NCBI RefSeq assembly: GCF_036699995.1
Contig: NZ_CP144906.1
Location: 2,046,001 to 2,110,000 of the forward strand
Direction of reading: 5' to 3'
Origin: Clostridium beijerinckii
GTDB taxonomy: Bacteria; Bacillota; Clostridia; Clostridiales; Clostridiaceae
DNA: 64,000 nt
Shown: piece by piece, positions 26,755 through 36,126 of the stretch
Position numbering within the stretch: position 1 is the first letter of the stretch
How the letters are laid out: every line of letters starts with the position of its first letter
Notes under the pieces: generated by a model
The model's database searches: none
Seen by the model: the letters and a program-made list of their open reading frames with translations, nothing else
Told to the model about the DNA's origin: nothing
Made by a program: the position numbers and the translations under genes

Positions 26755-27990
26755 ATGAATTTTGAAAATATACAAAGAGAAGATAAAGAAATTTATGATT
26801 TAATTGAGAAAGAGCTAGTTAGGCAACAAAAAGGAATAGAATTAATAGCTTCAGAAAATATTGTAAGTCCAGCTGTTATGGAAGCTATGGGTTCTTATTT
26901 AACTAATAAATATGCTGAGGGATATCCAAATAAAAGATACTATGGAGGATGTCACGTTGTAGATGAAATAGAACAAATTGCAATTGATAGAGCTAAGGAA
27001 TTATTTGGTGCAGAGCATGCTAATGTTCAACCTCATTCAGGTTCACAAGCAAATATGGCTGTATATTTTGCGGTATTAGAACCAGGAGATACTGTATTGG
27101 GTATGGATTTGAGCCATGGTGGGCACTTAACTCATGGTTCTCCAGTTAACTTTTCAGGAAAATTGTTTAACTTTGTATCTTATGGAGTTGATAAAGAAAC
27201 TGAGATGATTGACTATGAAAATGTAAGAAAGCTTGCTATTGAACATAAGCCAAAGCTTATAGTTGCTGGTGCAAGTGCATATGCAAGAATTTTAGATTTT
27301 CCAAAGTTTAGAGAAATAGCTGATGAAGTTGGTGCATTACTAATGGTAGATATGGCTCATATTGCAGGACTTGTTGCTGCAGGTATTCATCCATCACCAG
27401 TGCCATATTCTGATTTTGTAACAACAACAACTCATAAGACTTTAAGAGGTCCAAGAGGTGGGTTAATACTTTGTAAAGAGAAATATGCTCAAGTATTAAA
27501 TAAAAACATATTTCCTGGAATACAAGGAGGTCCTTTAGAACATATTATAGCTGCTAAGGCTGTGTGTTTTAAAGAAGCATTAGACCCAAGTTTTAAAACA
27601 TATGGAGAAAATGTAGTTGAAAATTGTAAAGAACTTGCAGCACAATTAATAGCTAGAGGTTTTAAAATTGTATCAGGTGGAACAGATAACCATGTATTCT
27701 TAGTTGATTTAAATAACAAAGATATAACAGGAAAAGAAGCGGAAGCTTTATTAGATTCAGTTGGAATAACTGTTAATAAAAACACGGTACCTAATGAAAC
27801 AAGAAGTCCATTTGTAACTTCAGGAATCAGAATTGGTACAGCAGCGATAACAACTAGAGGTTTTGTAAAGGATGATATGGCTGAAATTGCATCAGTTATA
27901 TCAGAGGCAATAGAGAATAGAGATGGAGATTTATCAGCTCTTAAAACTAGAATAGAAACTTTATGTGATAAACATCCATTATATAATTAA
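26755..27990 (+). CDS. glyA: Serine hydroxymethyltransferase
   Basis: A 411-aa PLP enzyme that interconverts serine and glycine, loading tetrahydrofolate with a one-carbon unit. Full family length, with [50 protein letters not shown] and the PLP Lys228 in [15 protein letters not shown]. The ribosome binding site GGGGTGA is about 9 nt before the ATG. It is monocistronic with a strong terminator and is divergent from the Thr/Ser exporter pair. Confidence 0.98.
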   Translation: MNFENIQREDKEIYDLIEKELVRQQKGIELIASENIVSPAVMEAMGSYLTNKYAEGYPNKRYYGGCHVVDEIEQIAIDRAKELFGAEHANVQPHSGSQANMAVYFAVLEPGDTVLGMDLSHGGHLTHGSPVNFSGKLFNFVSYGVDKETEMIDYENVRKLAIEHKPKLIVAGASAYARILDFPKFREIADEVGALLMVDMAHIAGLVAAGIHPSPVPYSDFVTTTTHKTLRGPRGGLILCKEKYAQVLNKNIFPGIQGGPLEHIIAAKAVCFKEALDPSFKTYGENVVENCKELAAQLIARGFKIVSGGTDNHVFLVDLNNKDITGKEAEALLDSVGITVNKNTVPNETRSPFVTSGIRIGTAAITTRGFVKDDMAEIASVISEAIENRDGDLSALKTRIETLCDKHPLYN

Positions 27991-28006
27991 GTAATAAGGA
28001 CATAGC

Positions 28007-28040
28007 GAGGCTTCATTTATATGAAGCCTCTTGTTATATT
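28007..28040 (+). terminator. Terminator after glyA
   Basis: A perfect 10-bp stem (GAGGCTTCAT / ATGAAGCCTC) with a 4-nt loop is followed by TTGTTATATTT. Confidence 0.88.
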
Positions 28041-28210
28041 TATCTAGAATTCTAAAGAATAACTCAATATTCTTATTTTTGTGTTTATTATTATTTATAC
28101 TTAAATAAGTAATTAAATACTTATGATAATAATAAAATAAAGTGAGGTTTAGAATTTACATAAGAGATTTTGAAAAGATAATATGATTTATGTGGAAGAT
28201 GAGGAGATAG

Positions 28211-28726
28211 ATGAAAAAAGCACTTTTAATTATTGATGCTCAAGAAGATTTTATTGGTGAACAGCGTAATAAAGAGAGATTTAATTTTGAAGATGTAGAT
28301 AATCTTATTAATAATATAAATAAGAAAATTATATTTTATCAGAGAAATAAAGATATAGTAATTTATATTGCTAGTGTACTTCCTAATAATTTTTTTTATA
28401 AGAAATTTTTTGGATACGGTCTTGTAGGAACTAAAGGGGCCAAATTAGATAAGAGGATTAAGATAGTATCGCAAAATTATTTTGAAAAACAATTTGCAAG
28501 TGCTTTTAGAAATAGTAATTTAGTGAAATTCATGAAAAAGAATGAAGTAAGTAAAATAGAGTTGGTTGGAGTTGATAATAATGAATGTATTTTTAAGACT
28601 GCAAGAAGTGCAGTTAAGATTGGACTTAATGTTATCATCCCTAGCAATGGCATAGGAATTATTAATAATGAAAAATATCGTAGAATAAAGAACAAATTAA
28701 AGTCAATTGGAGTAGCTTATATATGA
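28211..28726 (+). CDS. Isochorismatase-fold cysteine hydrolase
   Basis: A 171-aa cysteine hydrolase of the isochorismatase/nicotinamidase superfamily. The catalytic triad Asp9 (LLIIDAQEDF), Lys93 (EKQFASAF) and Cys126 (GVDNNECIFKTARSA) is complete, and the usual small-residue loop before the Cys is present. Substrate is unknown; the family includes nicotinamidases and N-carbamoyl amidases, and a classic nicotinamidase metal site is not obvious here. The ribosome binding site GAGGAG lies close to the ATG. It is a single gene. Confidence 0.88.
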   Translation: MKKALLIIDAQEDFIGEQRNKERFNFEDVDNLINNINKKIIFYQRNKDIVIYIASVLPNNFFYKKFFGYGLVGTKGAKLDKRIKIVSQNYFEKQFASAFRNSNLVKFMKKNEVSKIELVGVDNNECIFKTARSAVKIGLNVIIPSNGIGIINNEKYRRIKNKLKSIGVAYI

Positions 28727-28853
28727 AGAAAAACCAATAAAATTAAGATTAAATTTTTATAAATATTTTATTTAAAAATTTCTCATGAACATTTAAAGTA
28801 TTTCAGAATAATATATATTATGAAGAAAGAAGGTTTTATGGGAGGAAAATTTA

Positions 28854-29102
28854 ATGAATCCTTATCAATTAATCATCAATGTTCAACAGAGAATGCAACA
28901 AGATCCTGACTTTGCTAATAAATTTAATAAAGCTGTATCTGAATTAAACAAGGTGCCGGGACTTCAACAAAGAGTTATTCAAATAGCTCAAATTAGTGAT
29001 GAAAGCCAAAGGGAACAAGCTATGGAAAGATTACCTAAGGATGCAAAGCATGCCGTAAAAAGAATCTTAGGATTATTAGATGAGTATAATATTTATAAAT
29101 GA
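28854..29102 (+). CDS. Small conserved protein of unknown function (82 aa)
   Basis: An 82-aa, Gln/Lys-rich, wholly helical protein (MNPYQLIINVQQRMQQDPDF, and LPKDAKHAVKRILGLLDEYN near the end). It has no Cys, signal peptide or membrane segment. The ribosome binding site GGGAGG is about 9 nt before the ATG and a hairpin follows, so it is a real single-gene unit. I do not recognise the family. Confidence 0.72.
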   Translation: MNPYQLIINVQQRMQQDPDFANKFNKAVSELNKVPGLQQRVIQIAQISDESQREQAMERLPKDAKHAVKRILGLLDEYNIYK

Positions 29103-29142
29103 TTTAAATTAGAATTATATATTTTCAAGTACTTATTGAATA

Positions 29143-29200
29143 AAAGAAGTTTCTTATAGTTATAAGAATTTTAACTATAGGAAACTTCTCCTATTTTAGA
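29143..29200 (+). terminator. Terminator after the 82-aa gene
   Basis: A 17-bp stem with one pairing defect (GAAGTTTCTTATAGTTA / TAACTATAGGAAACTTC) and a 9-nt loop is followed by a mixed tail, TCCTATTTTAG. The stem is strong; the T-tail is imperfect. Confidence 0.7.
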
Positions 29201-29261
29201 TAAAAAGTATAATAAATTTTTAGGGAAAATTTATTATTAATATGTTAATTTGGTTCAGAAA

Positions 29262-29417
29262 TTAAAATCCTCTTTTTTCAGCTTCAATTCCACTTTCATT
29301 TCTTCCAGGTTTTTTTATTGTTGTGTTGTAACTACTTTTAGCATATTGATTTTGAGTTTTGTTGCCATTTCTTAAAAAATTACTTTCTGAATAATCTTTA
29401 TTATTATTATTGTCCAC
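29262..29417 (-). CDS. Small Asn/Lys-rich protein (51 aa)
   Basis: A short minus-strand gene. GTG at 29417 is preceded by AAAGGAGATGATTTT, a very good ribosome binding site, and the frame runs 51 codons to TAA. The product begins with a run of Asn (VDNNNNKDYSES), continues NFLRNGNKTQNQYAKSS and ends PGRNESGIEAEKRGF. It is hydrophilic, unstructured-looking, and rich in Asn, Lys and Ser with no Cys. That composition is reminiscent of small spore proteins, but I see no diagnostic SASP motif. It lies 126 bp downstream of the 163-aa membrane protein gene on the same strand. Function unknown. Confidence 0.65.
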   Translation of the reverse strand: MDNNNNKDYSESNFLRNGNKTQNQYAKSSYNTTIKKPGRNESGIEAEKRGF

Positions 29418-29543
29418 AAAATCATCTCCTTTAACTTATTATATATATAGTATATCTACATTAAGAAAAATTAATTGTGGTAAATTTAGTATAGATATTA
29501 TAAAAAATAATATTCTATTTTATAATACTTTTACAAGAAAATA

Positions 29544-30035
29544 TTACAAAATAGAAATTAGTACAAATAAAACACCCCAAAAAAACAAATGCATGGAAAA
29601 TGTTATGAATGAGCAAATGAGAAGTCGCTGCCTTGTATTTAAAGATGGTTCTATACTTACTCTTATAAGAAAATAAAAACCTGCTAAAGTAAAGAGCGCA
29701 GAACATATACTATCGTAAGAGAGTATAAAGATAAGTAAAATTAAGCCTAAAAATATAAAATTCCAGCCAGGCATGTATTTTACTTGTACATATTTTTCTC
29801 CTGAATCTAAGTATGTACCATTAATAGCAATATCACAATTGTTATCTATACTTACCAGAATGGCAGTTTTACTTCCCAATTTAAATGTAGTCTCGCGTGT
29901 AACTCCAAAAGTTTTAGAGCTTTGAAGTTTTACAGGAATGTTATTTACTAGTAGGGTCTTTCTTAAAAAATTTTTAGAATATTCTATAGTGTAATTTATA
30001 TTATCTACATTGGCAATCCATCTTTGAGTTCCCAT
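29544..30035 (-). CDS. Membrane protein of unknown function (163 aa)
   Basis: A 163-aa protein with a soluble N-terminal half and about three to four membrane segments in residues 88-163 (WNFIFLGLILLIFILSY, ICSALFTLAGFYFLI, FSMHLFFWGVLFVLIS). The N-terminal half looks like a small beta domain (MGTQRWIANVDNINYTIEYS, then RETTFKLGSKTAILVSID, NGTYLDSGEKYVQV). I do not recognise the family. AAAGGAGG lies 5-7 nt before the ATG. Its minus-strand neighbour downstream is the 51-aa gene. A plus-strand ORF in the same bases has no site and is a shadow. Confidence 0.75.
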   Translation of the reverse strand: MGTQRWIANVDNINYTIEYSKNFLRKTLLVNNIPVKLQSSKTFGVTRETTFKLGSKTAILVSIDNNCDIAINGTYLDSGEKYVQVKYMPGWNFIFLGLILLIFILSYDSICSALFTLAGFYFLIRVSIEPSLNTRQRLLICSFITFSMHLFFWGVLFVLISIL

Positions 30036-30631
30036 AAAAACCTCCTTTATTAATGAACATTAAAGTTATTATTATATAAATTTATAATGAAATTAAGTTA
30101 GTATATTTAAATATATACATAAATATGTGTGAATAGAATTGAGTTTTTACTTTAAAACAAATTATAAGTTAAATAATTAACTTAAAAATGACTAAGCCGA
30201 GAATAGTTGATTCAAAATAATAGGATTATCTAGAAAAACGTTGTATAATGGTAAAGTAATTTAAAATCATACTAATCATCATATAACTATAATGATTAAA
30301 TGAATTATAAGATGTCTTAAAATTTGTAAAATAAATATGATTAATTGAAGAAGGATATATTTTGAAATAACGAATTTACATTTGAATTTTAGTATACAAA
30401 GTATGTTGTTAATTTATTAAGACTAGAATGGAAATAATTAATATCAGAATGTATATTTAAGATTGATTAAAATTTAATAAAAAATAGTATAATAGATGAA
30501 AAATATGAAGAAAAGATAATTTGATACGTTAAAATAAAAAAATATTTATTAAAATAAAATTAGGTATAGAAAATAAGCAATGATGAGAAATAAATTTTTA
30601 TTATTGGATTTTTTATCGACAAGGAGAAAAA
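30036..30631. other. Long AT-rich intergenic region before topB
   Basis: This 596-bp region has no ORF with a ribosome binding site. It holds the presumed divergent promoters of the 163-aa protein and topB. A TATAAT at 30488-30493 is a candidate topB -10, but its -35 partner is poor. A small palindrome (AAGTTAA / TTAACTT) is at 30166-30183. I see no RNA gene or long repeat; its length relative to neighbours is the only odd point. Confidence 0.45.
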
Positions 30632-32821
30632 ATGAGTAAAACATTAGTATTAGCAGAAAAACCATCAGTGGGGAGAGATTTGGCAAAAGTTCTTAAGTGT
30701 AACCAAAATAAAGGTTCATATATAGAAGGTAGTAAATATATAGTGACTTGGGCAATGGGACATTTAGTTGGGCTTATGGATCCTGAAGGATATGATAATA
30801 AATATAAAGAGTGGAAAATGGAAACACTCCCAATGCTTCCAAAACATATGAAACTTACGGTGTTAAAAAAGACAGGAAGACAATATAATGAAGTAAAAAA
30901 ACAACTATTGAGAAATGATGTTAGTGATATCGTAATCGCTACAGATGCTGGAAGGGAAGGAGAACTGGTAGCACGCTGGATATTAGAAAAGTCAGGAGTT
31001 AAGAAACCATTAAAGAGATTGTGGATTTCGTCTCAAACTGAAAAAGCTATTTTAGACGGGTTTAGAAATTTAAAGCCTGGTGAAGCTTACGAAAATCTTT
31101 ATAAGGCAGCAGTATGTAGAGCAGAAGCAGATTGGCTTGTGGGACTTAATGTGACAAGAGCATTAACATGTAAATATAATGCACAATTATCAGCAGGAAG
31201 GGTTCAATCACCGACACTAGCTATGATTGTATCAAGGGAAGAAGAAATACGAAATTTTAAACCTAAAGCTTATTATACTTTAGAAGGAAAAACTAAAGGA
31301 TTTACTTTATCATGGATTAATAAAGATAATAATTCAAGAATTTTTGATGAAGAATATGCAAGTAAAGTGGCTTCTAAACTAAGAAATTCAGATGGAAAAA
31401 TAGTTAATGTAAGCGAAACAAATAAGAAAAAGTTTTCTCCTGCCCTCTATGATTTAACTGAATTACAAAGGGATGCGAATAAAATATGGGGATATTCTGC
31501 AAAACAGACATTAAATATAATGCAAAGGCTTTATGAAAATTATAAAATATTAACTTATCCAAGAACAGATTCTAGATATATTACAACAGATATTGTAGCT
31601 ACTATTCCTGAAAGATTGAAGGCAATATCTATTGGTGAATATAGGACTGCGGCAGAAGAACTGCTTAGGAGTAAAATAAATGGTCATAAAGGATTTGTAG
31701 ATAATTCCAAGGTAAGTGATCACCATGCTATTATCCCAACAGAAGAAAAGCCTAATTTATCAGCTTTATCATCTGAAGAGAGAAAAATCTATGACTTAGT
31801 AGTCAAAAGGTTTTTAAGTGTTATGCTTCCACCATTTGAATATATTCAAACTACAGTAGAAGCAGAGGTTGAAGGAGAAAAGCTTGTTGCGAAAGGAAAA
31901 GTTATTAAGGCCAAAGGTTGGAAAAAGCTTTATGATAAATTAGAGGAAGATAATGATGATGAAGAAATAAAAGAGCAAGTGCTTCCCACAGTATCCAAAG
32001 GGGATAGTATTAAGGTAGATAGTGTTAATATAAAGAAAGGTGAAACAAAACCACCTGCTAGATTTACAGAGGCTACACTTTTATCAGCTATGGAGAACCC
32101 TCATAAATATATAAACGTTAGTAAAGAAGCTGCAAAAACTTTAGGTGAGACTGGTGGACTTGGTACAGTTGCTACTAGAGCAGATATTATTGAAAAGTTA
32201 TTTAATTCTTTTGTTATAGAAAAAAGAGGTAAGGAAATAATTCCTACGTCAAAAGGAAAACAATTGATAGAACTCGTTCCAAAGGATTTGAAATCGCCAC
32301 TTTTAACAGCCAAATGGGAGAGTCAGTTAGATGAAATAGCTAAAGGAAAAAGAGATGATCACTCATTTGTAAAAGAAATGAAAAATTATTCAGTTGCATT
32401 AGTTGAAGATGTTAAATGTACAAATAGTAAATTCGTTCATGATAATAAAACCGGAAAGAAGTGTCCTAACTGCGGCAAATATTTGTTAGAAGTCAAAGGA
32501 AAGAATGGGATAATGAATGTTTGTCAGGACAGAGAGTGCGGTTATAGGGAAAGTGTGGCTAGAGTAACTAATGCTAGATGTCCTGAGTGTAAGAAGAAAC
32601 TAGAGCTAAGAGGAAATGGTGAGGGAGCAATATACGTATGCCCTGGCAGTAACTGCAATTTTAGAGAAAAAGCTTCTCAATTTAAGAAGAGATTTGAGAA
32701 AAATGGAAAGATTGATAAAAGAGAAGTGAATAATTATATGAAGAAAATGAAGAAAGAAGCAGAAGAATTTAATGATAATCCTTTTGCTGCATTATTAGGC
32801 GATATAAAATTTGATAAATAG
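30632..32821 (+). CDS. topB: DNA topoisomerase III
   Basis: A 729-aa type IA topoisomerase. The N-terminal TOPRIM domain shows VLAEKPSVGRDLA and ATDAGREGELVARW, and the catalytic Tyr309 is in ILTYPRTDSRYI. QLSAGRVQSPTLAMIV and TGGLGTVATRADIIEKL are further family blocks. The C-terminal part (about 610-690) has two zinc-finger-like Cys sets (CPNCGKYLLE..C..C and CPECKKKLEL..C..C). It relaxes and decatenates DNA through a transient single-strand break. The ribosome binding site AAGGAG lies 6 nt before the ATG. It is monocistronic with a perfect terminator. Confidence 0.96.
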   Translation: MSKTLVLAEKPSVGRDLAKVLKCNQNKGSYIEGSKYIVTWAMGHLVGLMDPEGYDNKYKEWKMETLPMLPKHMKLTVLKKTGRQYNEVKKQLLRNDVSDIVIATDAGREGELVARWILEKSGVKKPLKRLWISSQTEKAILDGFRNLKPGEAYENLYKAAVCRAEADWLVGLNVTRALTCKYNAQLSAGRVQSPTLAMIVSREEEIRNFKPKAYYTLEGKTKGFTLSWINKDNNSRIFDEEYASKVASKLRNSDGKIVNVSETNKKKFSPALYDLTELQRDANKIWGYSAKQTLNIMQRLYENYKILTYPRTDSRYITTDIVATIPERLKAISIGEYRTAAEELLRSKINGHKGFVDNSKVSDHHAIIPTEEKPNLSALSSEERKIYDLVVKRFLSVMLPPFEYIQTTVEAEVEGEKLVAKGKVIKAKGWKKLYDKLEEDNDDEEIKEQVLPTVSKGDSIKVDSVNIKKGETKPPARFTEATLLSAMENPHKYINVSKEAAKTLGETGGLGTVATRADIIEKLFNSFVIEKRGKEIIPTSKGKQLIELVPKDLKSPLLTAKWESQLDEIAKGKRDDHSFVKEMKNYSVALVEDVKCTNSKFVHDNKTGKKCPNCGKYLLEVKGKNGIMNVCQDRECGYRESVARVTNARCPECKKKLELRGNGEGAIYVCPGSNCNFREKASQFKKRFEKNGKIDKREVNNYMKKMKKEAEEFNDNPFAALLGDIKFDK

Positions 32822-32822
32822 T

Positions 32823-32863
32823 AAAAAACTTCTAGTAATTTAAAGTTACTAGAAGTTTTTTAT
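32823..32863 (+). terminator. Terminator after topB
   Basis: A perfect 16-bp stem (AAAAACTTCTAGTAA.. / ..TTACTAGAAGTTTTT) with a 7-nt loop is followed by TTTTTTATT. It shares its stem core with the degV terminator. Confidence 0.92.
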
Positions 32864-32997
32864 TAAATATATTTATACCCTTTATTTCGGTAGTTATGCA
32901 TAAGTTAAAAATATTGTCATATTGTTAAGAAAATTAGAATTACTTGTTATATTATTTCTTCTTATGGTAACACTAATTCTGAAAGGAGGCAGTAACT

Positions 32998-34188
32998 ATG
33001 AAAAATAATGCAAAAAGAATTATATCTTTTACTTTGATATTTATTTTTACTTTATTACTTTTACCAATTAACTTAGCCAAAGCTGTAGATACGGATGAAA
33101 AAGTAAAATCAGATGGAACTAATATTGAAGCAAGATCAGCTTTATTAATGGAACCAATGAGCGGCAAAATACTTTATGAAAAGAATGCAGATGAAAAATT
33201 TGCACCAGCATCTGTAACAAAAATTATGACTATGTTGATAACAATGGAGGGCGTAGATAGCGGAAAAATTAAATTAGATGATAAAGTAACTTGTAGTGAA
33301 AATGCTAAGAAAATGGGCGGAAGTACAATGCTTTTAGACACTGGAGAAATAAGAACTGTTGAAGAACTTTTGAAAGGTGTAGCGATAGCTTCTGGAAATG
33401 ATGCGGCAGTTGCACTTGCAGAATATCTTGGAGGTACAGAGCAAGATTTTGTTAATATGATGAACAAAAGAGCGCAGGAACTTGGAATGGTTAATACAAC
33501 ATTCAAAAACTGTAATGGATTACCAGCAGATGGACATATGTCTACTGCAAAAGATATAGCAATAATGTCAAAAGAGTTATTGAAACATCCAAAGGTTTTA
33601 AAATATACAGGAACTTATATGGATAATATATCAGAAGGAAGAAAATCTCCAATAGAACTAGTAAACCACAACAAATTAGTTAGATTTTTTGAAGGTTGTG
33701 ACGGGTTAAAAACTGGATTTACGGATGAAGCTAAATACTGCATTAGCGCTACAGCAACAAGAAATGGAGTAAGAATGCTATCTGTAATAATGGGAGCACC
33801 AACTTATAAAATAAGAAATCGTGATGCAGGTGTTTTACTTAATTATGGATTTTCAAAGTATGAAGGCAAAAAGCTTGTATCTAAAGATGAAGAAATAGAT
33901 AAAGTATATATGGATGAACAAACAGATAAGTTCTTTATGGCAATGGCTAAAGATGACTTAAATGTCATACTTCCTAAGGGTGACAATAAGGATTTAGAGA
34001 AAAAAATTGTTATAGATGAGCTAAAAAAAGAATACAAAGCAGGAGATATAGTTGGAAAATGTGAAGTTTATTTGGGTAGCGAAAAAGTAGGAGAGGTAGA
34101 TATATATTGCGATAGAGATGTCAAGAAAGGCAATATAATTGACAATATAAAATATAATATTAAAAACTTATTCGAAAAAGGTGTATAG
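32998..34188 (+). CDS. D-alanyl-D-alanine carboxypeptidase (DacF-like, S11)
   Basis: A 396-aa secreted penicillin-binding protein that trims the terminal D-Ala from peptidoglycan stem peptides. The N-terminus is a signal peptide (residues 1-30, ending NLAKAV). The S11 motifs are Ser72-V-T-Lys75 (ASVTKIM), Ser132-G-Asn134 (ASGNDAA) and Lys238-T-G (GLKTGFT), and a C-terminal beta domain follows. The ribosome binding site AAGGAGG is well placed. Its position near scpAB and gerW matches the sporulation-associated DacF locus of other Firmicutes, though a vegetative DacA role is possible. A second, shorter paralog lies at 37305-38159. Confidence 0.94.
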   Translation: MKNNAKRIISFTLIFIFTLLLLPINLAKAVDTDEKVKSDGTNIEARSALLMEPMSGKILYEKNADEKFAPASVTKIMTMLITMEGVDSGKIKLDDKVTCSENAKKMGGSTMLLDTGEIRTVEELLKGVAIASGNDAAVALAEYLGGTEQDFVNMMNKRAQELGMVNTTFKNCNGLPADGHMSTAKDIAIMSKELLKHPKVLKYTGTYMDNISEGRKSPIELVNHNKLVRFFEGCDGLKTGFTDEAKYCISATATRNGVRMLSVIMGAPTYKIRNRDAGVLLNYGFSKYEGKKLVSKDEEIDKVYMDEQTDKFFMAMAKDDLNVILPKGDNKDLEKKIVIDELKKEYKAGDIVGKCEVYLGSEKVGEVDIYCDRDVKKGNIIDNIKYNIKNLFEKGV

Positions 34189-34630
34189 CCTCAATAAAAA
34201 AATATTATGAATTTTATATTTTTCTTGTAAAACTATAAATAAGAAATAATTCAAGCATAGTTGAAGAATAAATTTAATTAAATTTATTTAGCTATGCTTG
34301 TTTTGTATTTTTATGATATGTATATTTTTAATAAGTCTCTATATATTGCTACTAAATGAAATGTTTAACTTACTAAAATTTCAAGCGTAAATTTATTATT
34401 CAAAGTATATATATTGCAGAAATAATTCTTCATTATAATTCTAAAAATATTGCAAGAATTTTAGCCGTAATTATGAATTGTGAAATGTGCATTGTGAAAT
34501 GCAACATATATATAAATTAATGATTCTTGTTTTAGGTGTTATTACTTGTTATTATATATTATAGTACTTATTATTTAGATTTAAAGTTATAATTTAAGTA
34601 TAATTCATAATGGAGGTAAAAAAGATATAT
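34189..34630. other. Intergenic region, dac to scpA
   Basis: It holds a two-part terminator hairpin (34251-34312) and, further on, a direct repeat TTGTGAAATG at 34478-34487 and 34492-34501. No ORF is seen. The end contains GGAGGT at 34612-34617, the probable scpA ribosome binding site. Confidence 0.5.
34251..34312 (+). terminator. Two-part hairpin terminator after dac
   Basis: The outer stem CAAGCATAG / CTATGCTTG encloses an inner stem AATAAATTT / AAATTTATT on a 4-nt loop. It is followed by TTTTGTATTTTT. Confidence 0.85.
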
Positions 34631-35377
34631 ATGGAACTTCCAAAGATTAAAATTAATGATTTTGAAGGCCCGTTTGATCTTCTATTACATTTAATAAGAA
34701 AGAATCAAATGAGTATATATAATGTGAAAATATATGAAATAACTAATCAGTATCTGAATTATATTAATGAAATGAAAAAGATGGATTTAGAAATAACTTC
34801 TGAGTTTATTGTAGTAGCGGCTACCTTAATAGAAATTAAATCTAAGAATTTGTTGCCGAAGCTTAAAAAACAAGAAGATGATGAAGAAGATGATGAGAAA
34901 AAGCTTTTAGAAAAACTTATTCTTTATAGGAAAATAAAAGGGGTTTCAGTATTTTTAAAAGACAGATATACTAGTGCTGGCGAGATATATGGAAAGAAAC
35001 CAGAGGTAATAGAAGAAAAAAGAGATGATACTGATAAAAAAGATTTATTAAAAAATATAAGTCTTATAGAATTGTTTAATATATATAATAATTTACTTGA
35101 GATATACAATAATAAGCAAAATAGAAATAACATAATTCAGAAAAAAATATATGTGGATAAATATAAAATAGAAGATAAGTTAGAATATATTATGGACAAG
35201 TTAAAAACAGAGAAGGTAAGTAGCTTTCACAAAATTATTGAAAATTGTGAATGCAAATTAGAGTGTGTTGTGACATTTTTGGCATTGCTAGAGATGATTA
35301 AACAGAGGATGATCAAAGTATATCAAAGCGAAAATTTTAGCAATATATTGATTGAAAGGAGAACAGATGATGAGTAA
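34631..35377 (+). CDS. scpA: Segregation and condensation protein A
   Basis: A 248-aa kleisin subunit of the SMC-ScpAB condensin that organises and segregates the chromosome. The N-terminus INDFEGPFDLLLHLIRKNQM is the conserved SMC-neck-binding region; the acidic linker (EDDEEDDEKKLLEKLILY) and the C-terminal winged helix (VVTFLALLEMIKQRMIKVYQ) follow. I chose the ATG at 34631, where family similarity begins; GGAGGT is 13 nt upstream, a little far. The in-frame ATG at 34610 overlaps that site and is less likely. It overlaps scpB by 11 bp, showing coupling. Confidence 0.95.
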   Translation: MELPKIKINDFEGPFDLLLHLIRKNQMSIYNVKIYEITNQYLNYINEMKKMDLEITSEFIVVAATLIEIKSKNLLPKLKKQEDDEEDDEKKLLEKLILYRKIKGVSVFLKDRYTSAGEIYGKKPEVIEEKRDDTDKKDLLKNISLIELFNIYNNLLEIYNNKQNRNNIIQKKIYVDKYKIEDKLEYIMDKLKTEKVSSFHKIIENCECKLECVVTFLALLEMIKQRMIKVYQSENFSNILIERRTDDE

Positions 35378-35960
35378 TGATAAAGGGATTCAAATTCCAT
35401 TTATAGATGACAAGAAAAAAGATTCTTTAAAATCCGCAATAGAATCTTTGTTATTTGCTAGTGGAGAACCATTGAGTTTACAGGATTTGGTTAACCATCT
35501 TGAAGAAAAAAATAAACTTATTGAAATTATCATCCATGAAATGATGGAAGAATACGAAAATAATAATAGAGGAATAAAAATAATATGTATTAAAGGAAGT
35601 TACCAGTTAGTTACGAAAGCTGAAAATTCAGATTATATACAGAAGCTTCTAAAGAAAAACAAAAGACAATCTTTATCCCAAGCATCTATAGAGAGTTTAG
35701 CCATAATTGCTTATAAGCAGCCTATAACAAGAATTGATATTGACGAAATTAGAGGCGTTAAATCAGAGAGTGCTCTTCAAAGACTTTTAGAAAAAGATCT
35801 TATAAAAGAGGTCGGCAGACTAGAAGTGCCTGGTAGACCAATCTTATATGGAACAACAGATGAATTTTTAAGACAATTTGAATTGAAAGATTTAAAGGAA
35901 CTTCCTTCTTTAGATTTATTTGGGCAAGAAGATGTTCAGGAAGATCATGGACAGGAATAA
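35367..35960 (+). CDS. scpB: Segregation and condensation protein B
   Basis: A 197-aa ScpB that dimerises on ScpA and regulates SMC ATPase activity. Tandem winged helices are visible, with IESLLFASGEPLSLQDLV, QASIESLAIIAYKQPITR, IDEIRGVKSESALQRLLEK and GRPILYGTTDEFLRQF. I chose ATG 35367 with AGGAG 5 nt upstream; ATG 35370 is equally possible. The overlap with scpA reflects the obligatory complex. Confidence 0.95.
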   Translation: MMSNDKGIQIPFIDDKKKDSLKSAIESLLFASGEPLSLQDLVNHLEEKNKLIEIIIHEMMEEYENNNRGIKIICIKGSYQLVTKAENSDYIQKLLKKNKRQSLSQASIESLAIIAYKQPITRIDIDEIRGVKSESALQRLLEKDLIKEVGRLEVPGRPILYGTTDEFLRQFELKDLKELPSLDLFGQEDVQEDHGQE

Positions 35961-36066
35961 AATTTAAGGATATATTATCGGAAGTAATAAATATATTAAT
36001 ATTTGAAATTTTAAAAAACAATAAAATTTATTTTTAAATTTCTTGCATTTATTTTATTAAATTTGA

Positions 36067-36103
36067 GAGAGAAATAGTGTATTATTGAACAACTACTTCT
36101 CTC
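36067..36103. terminator. Hairpin between scpB and convergent gerW
   Basis: A stem of about 12 bp with one mismatch (GAGAGAAATAGT / ACTACTTCTCTC) and a 13-nt loop sits in the convergent gap. Neither strand has a good T-run after it, so termination may be weak. Confidence 0.5.
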
Positions 36104-36126
36104 TTGAATTAAAAATTAGGAGCAAT

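Noticed and set aside
29410..29676. Plus-strand ORF of 88 codons
   Set aside because: It overlaps the better supported minus-strand membrane protein and the 51-aa gene, has no ribosome binding site, and starts in non-coding-like A/T-rich sequence.
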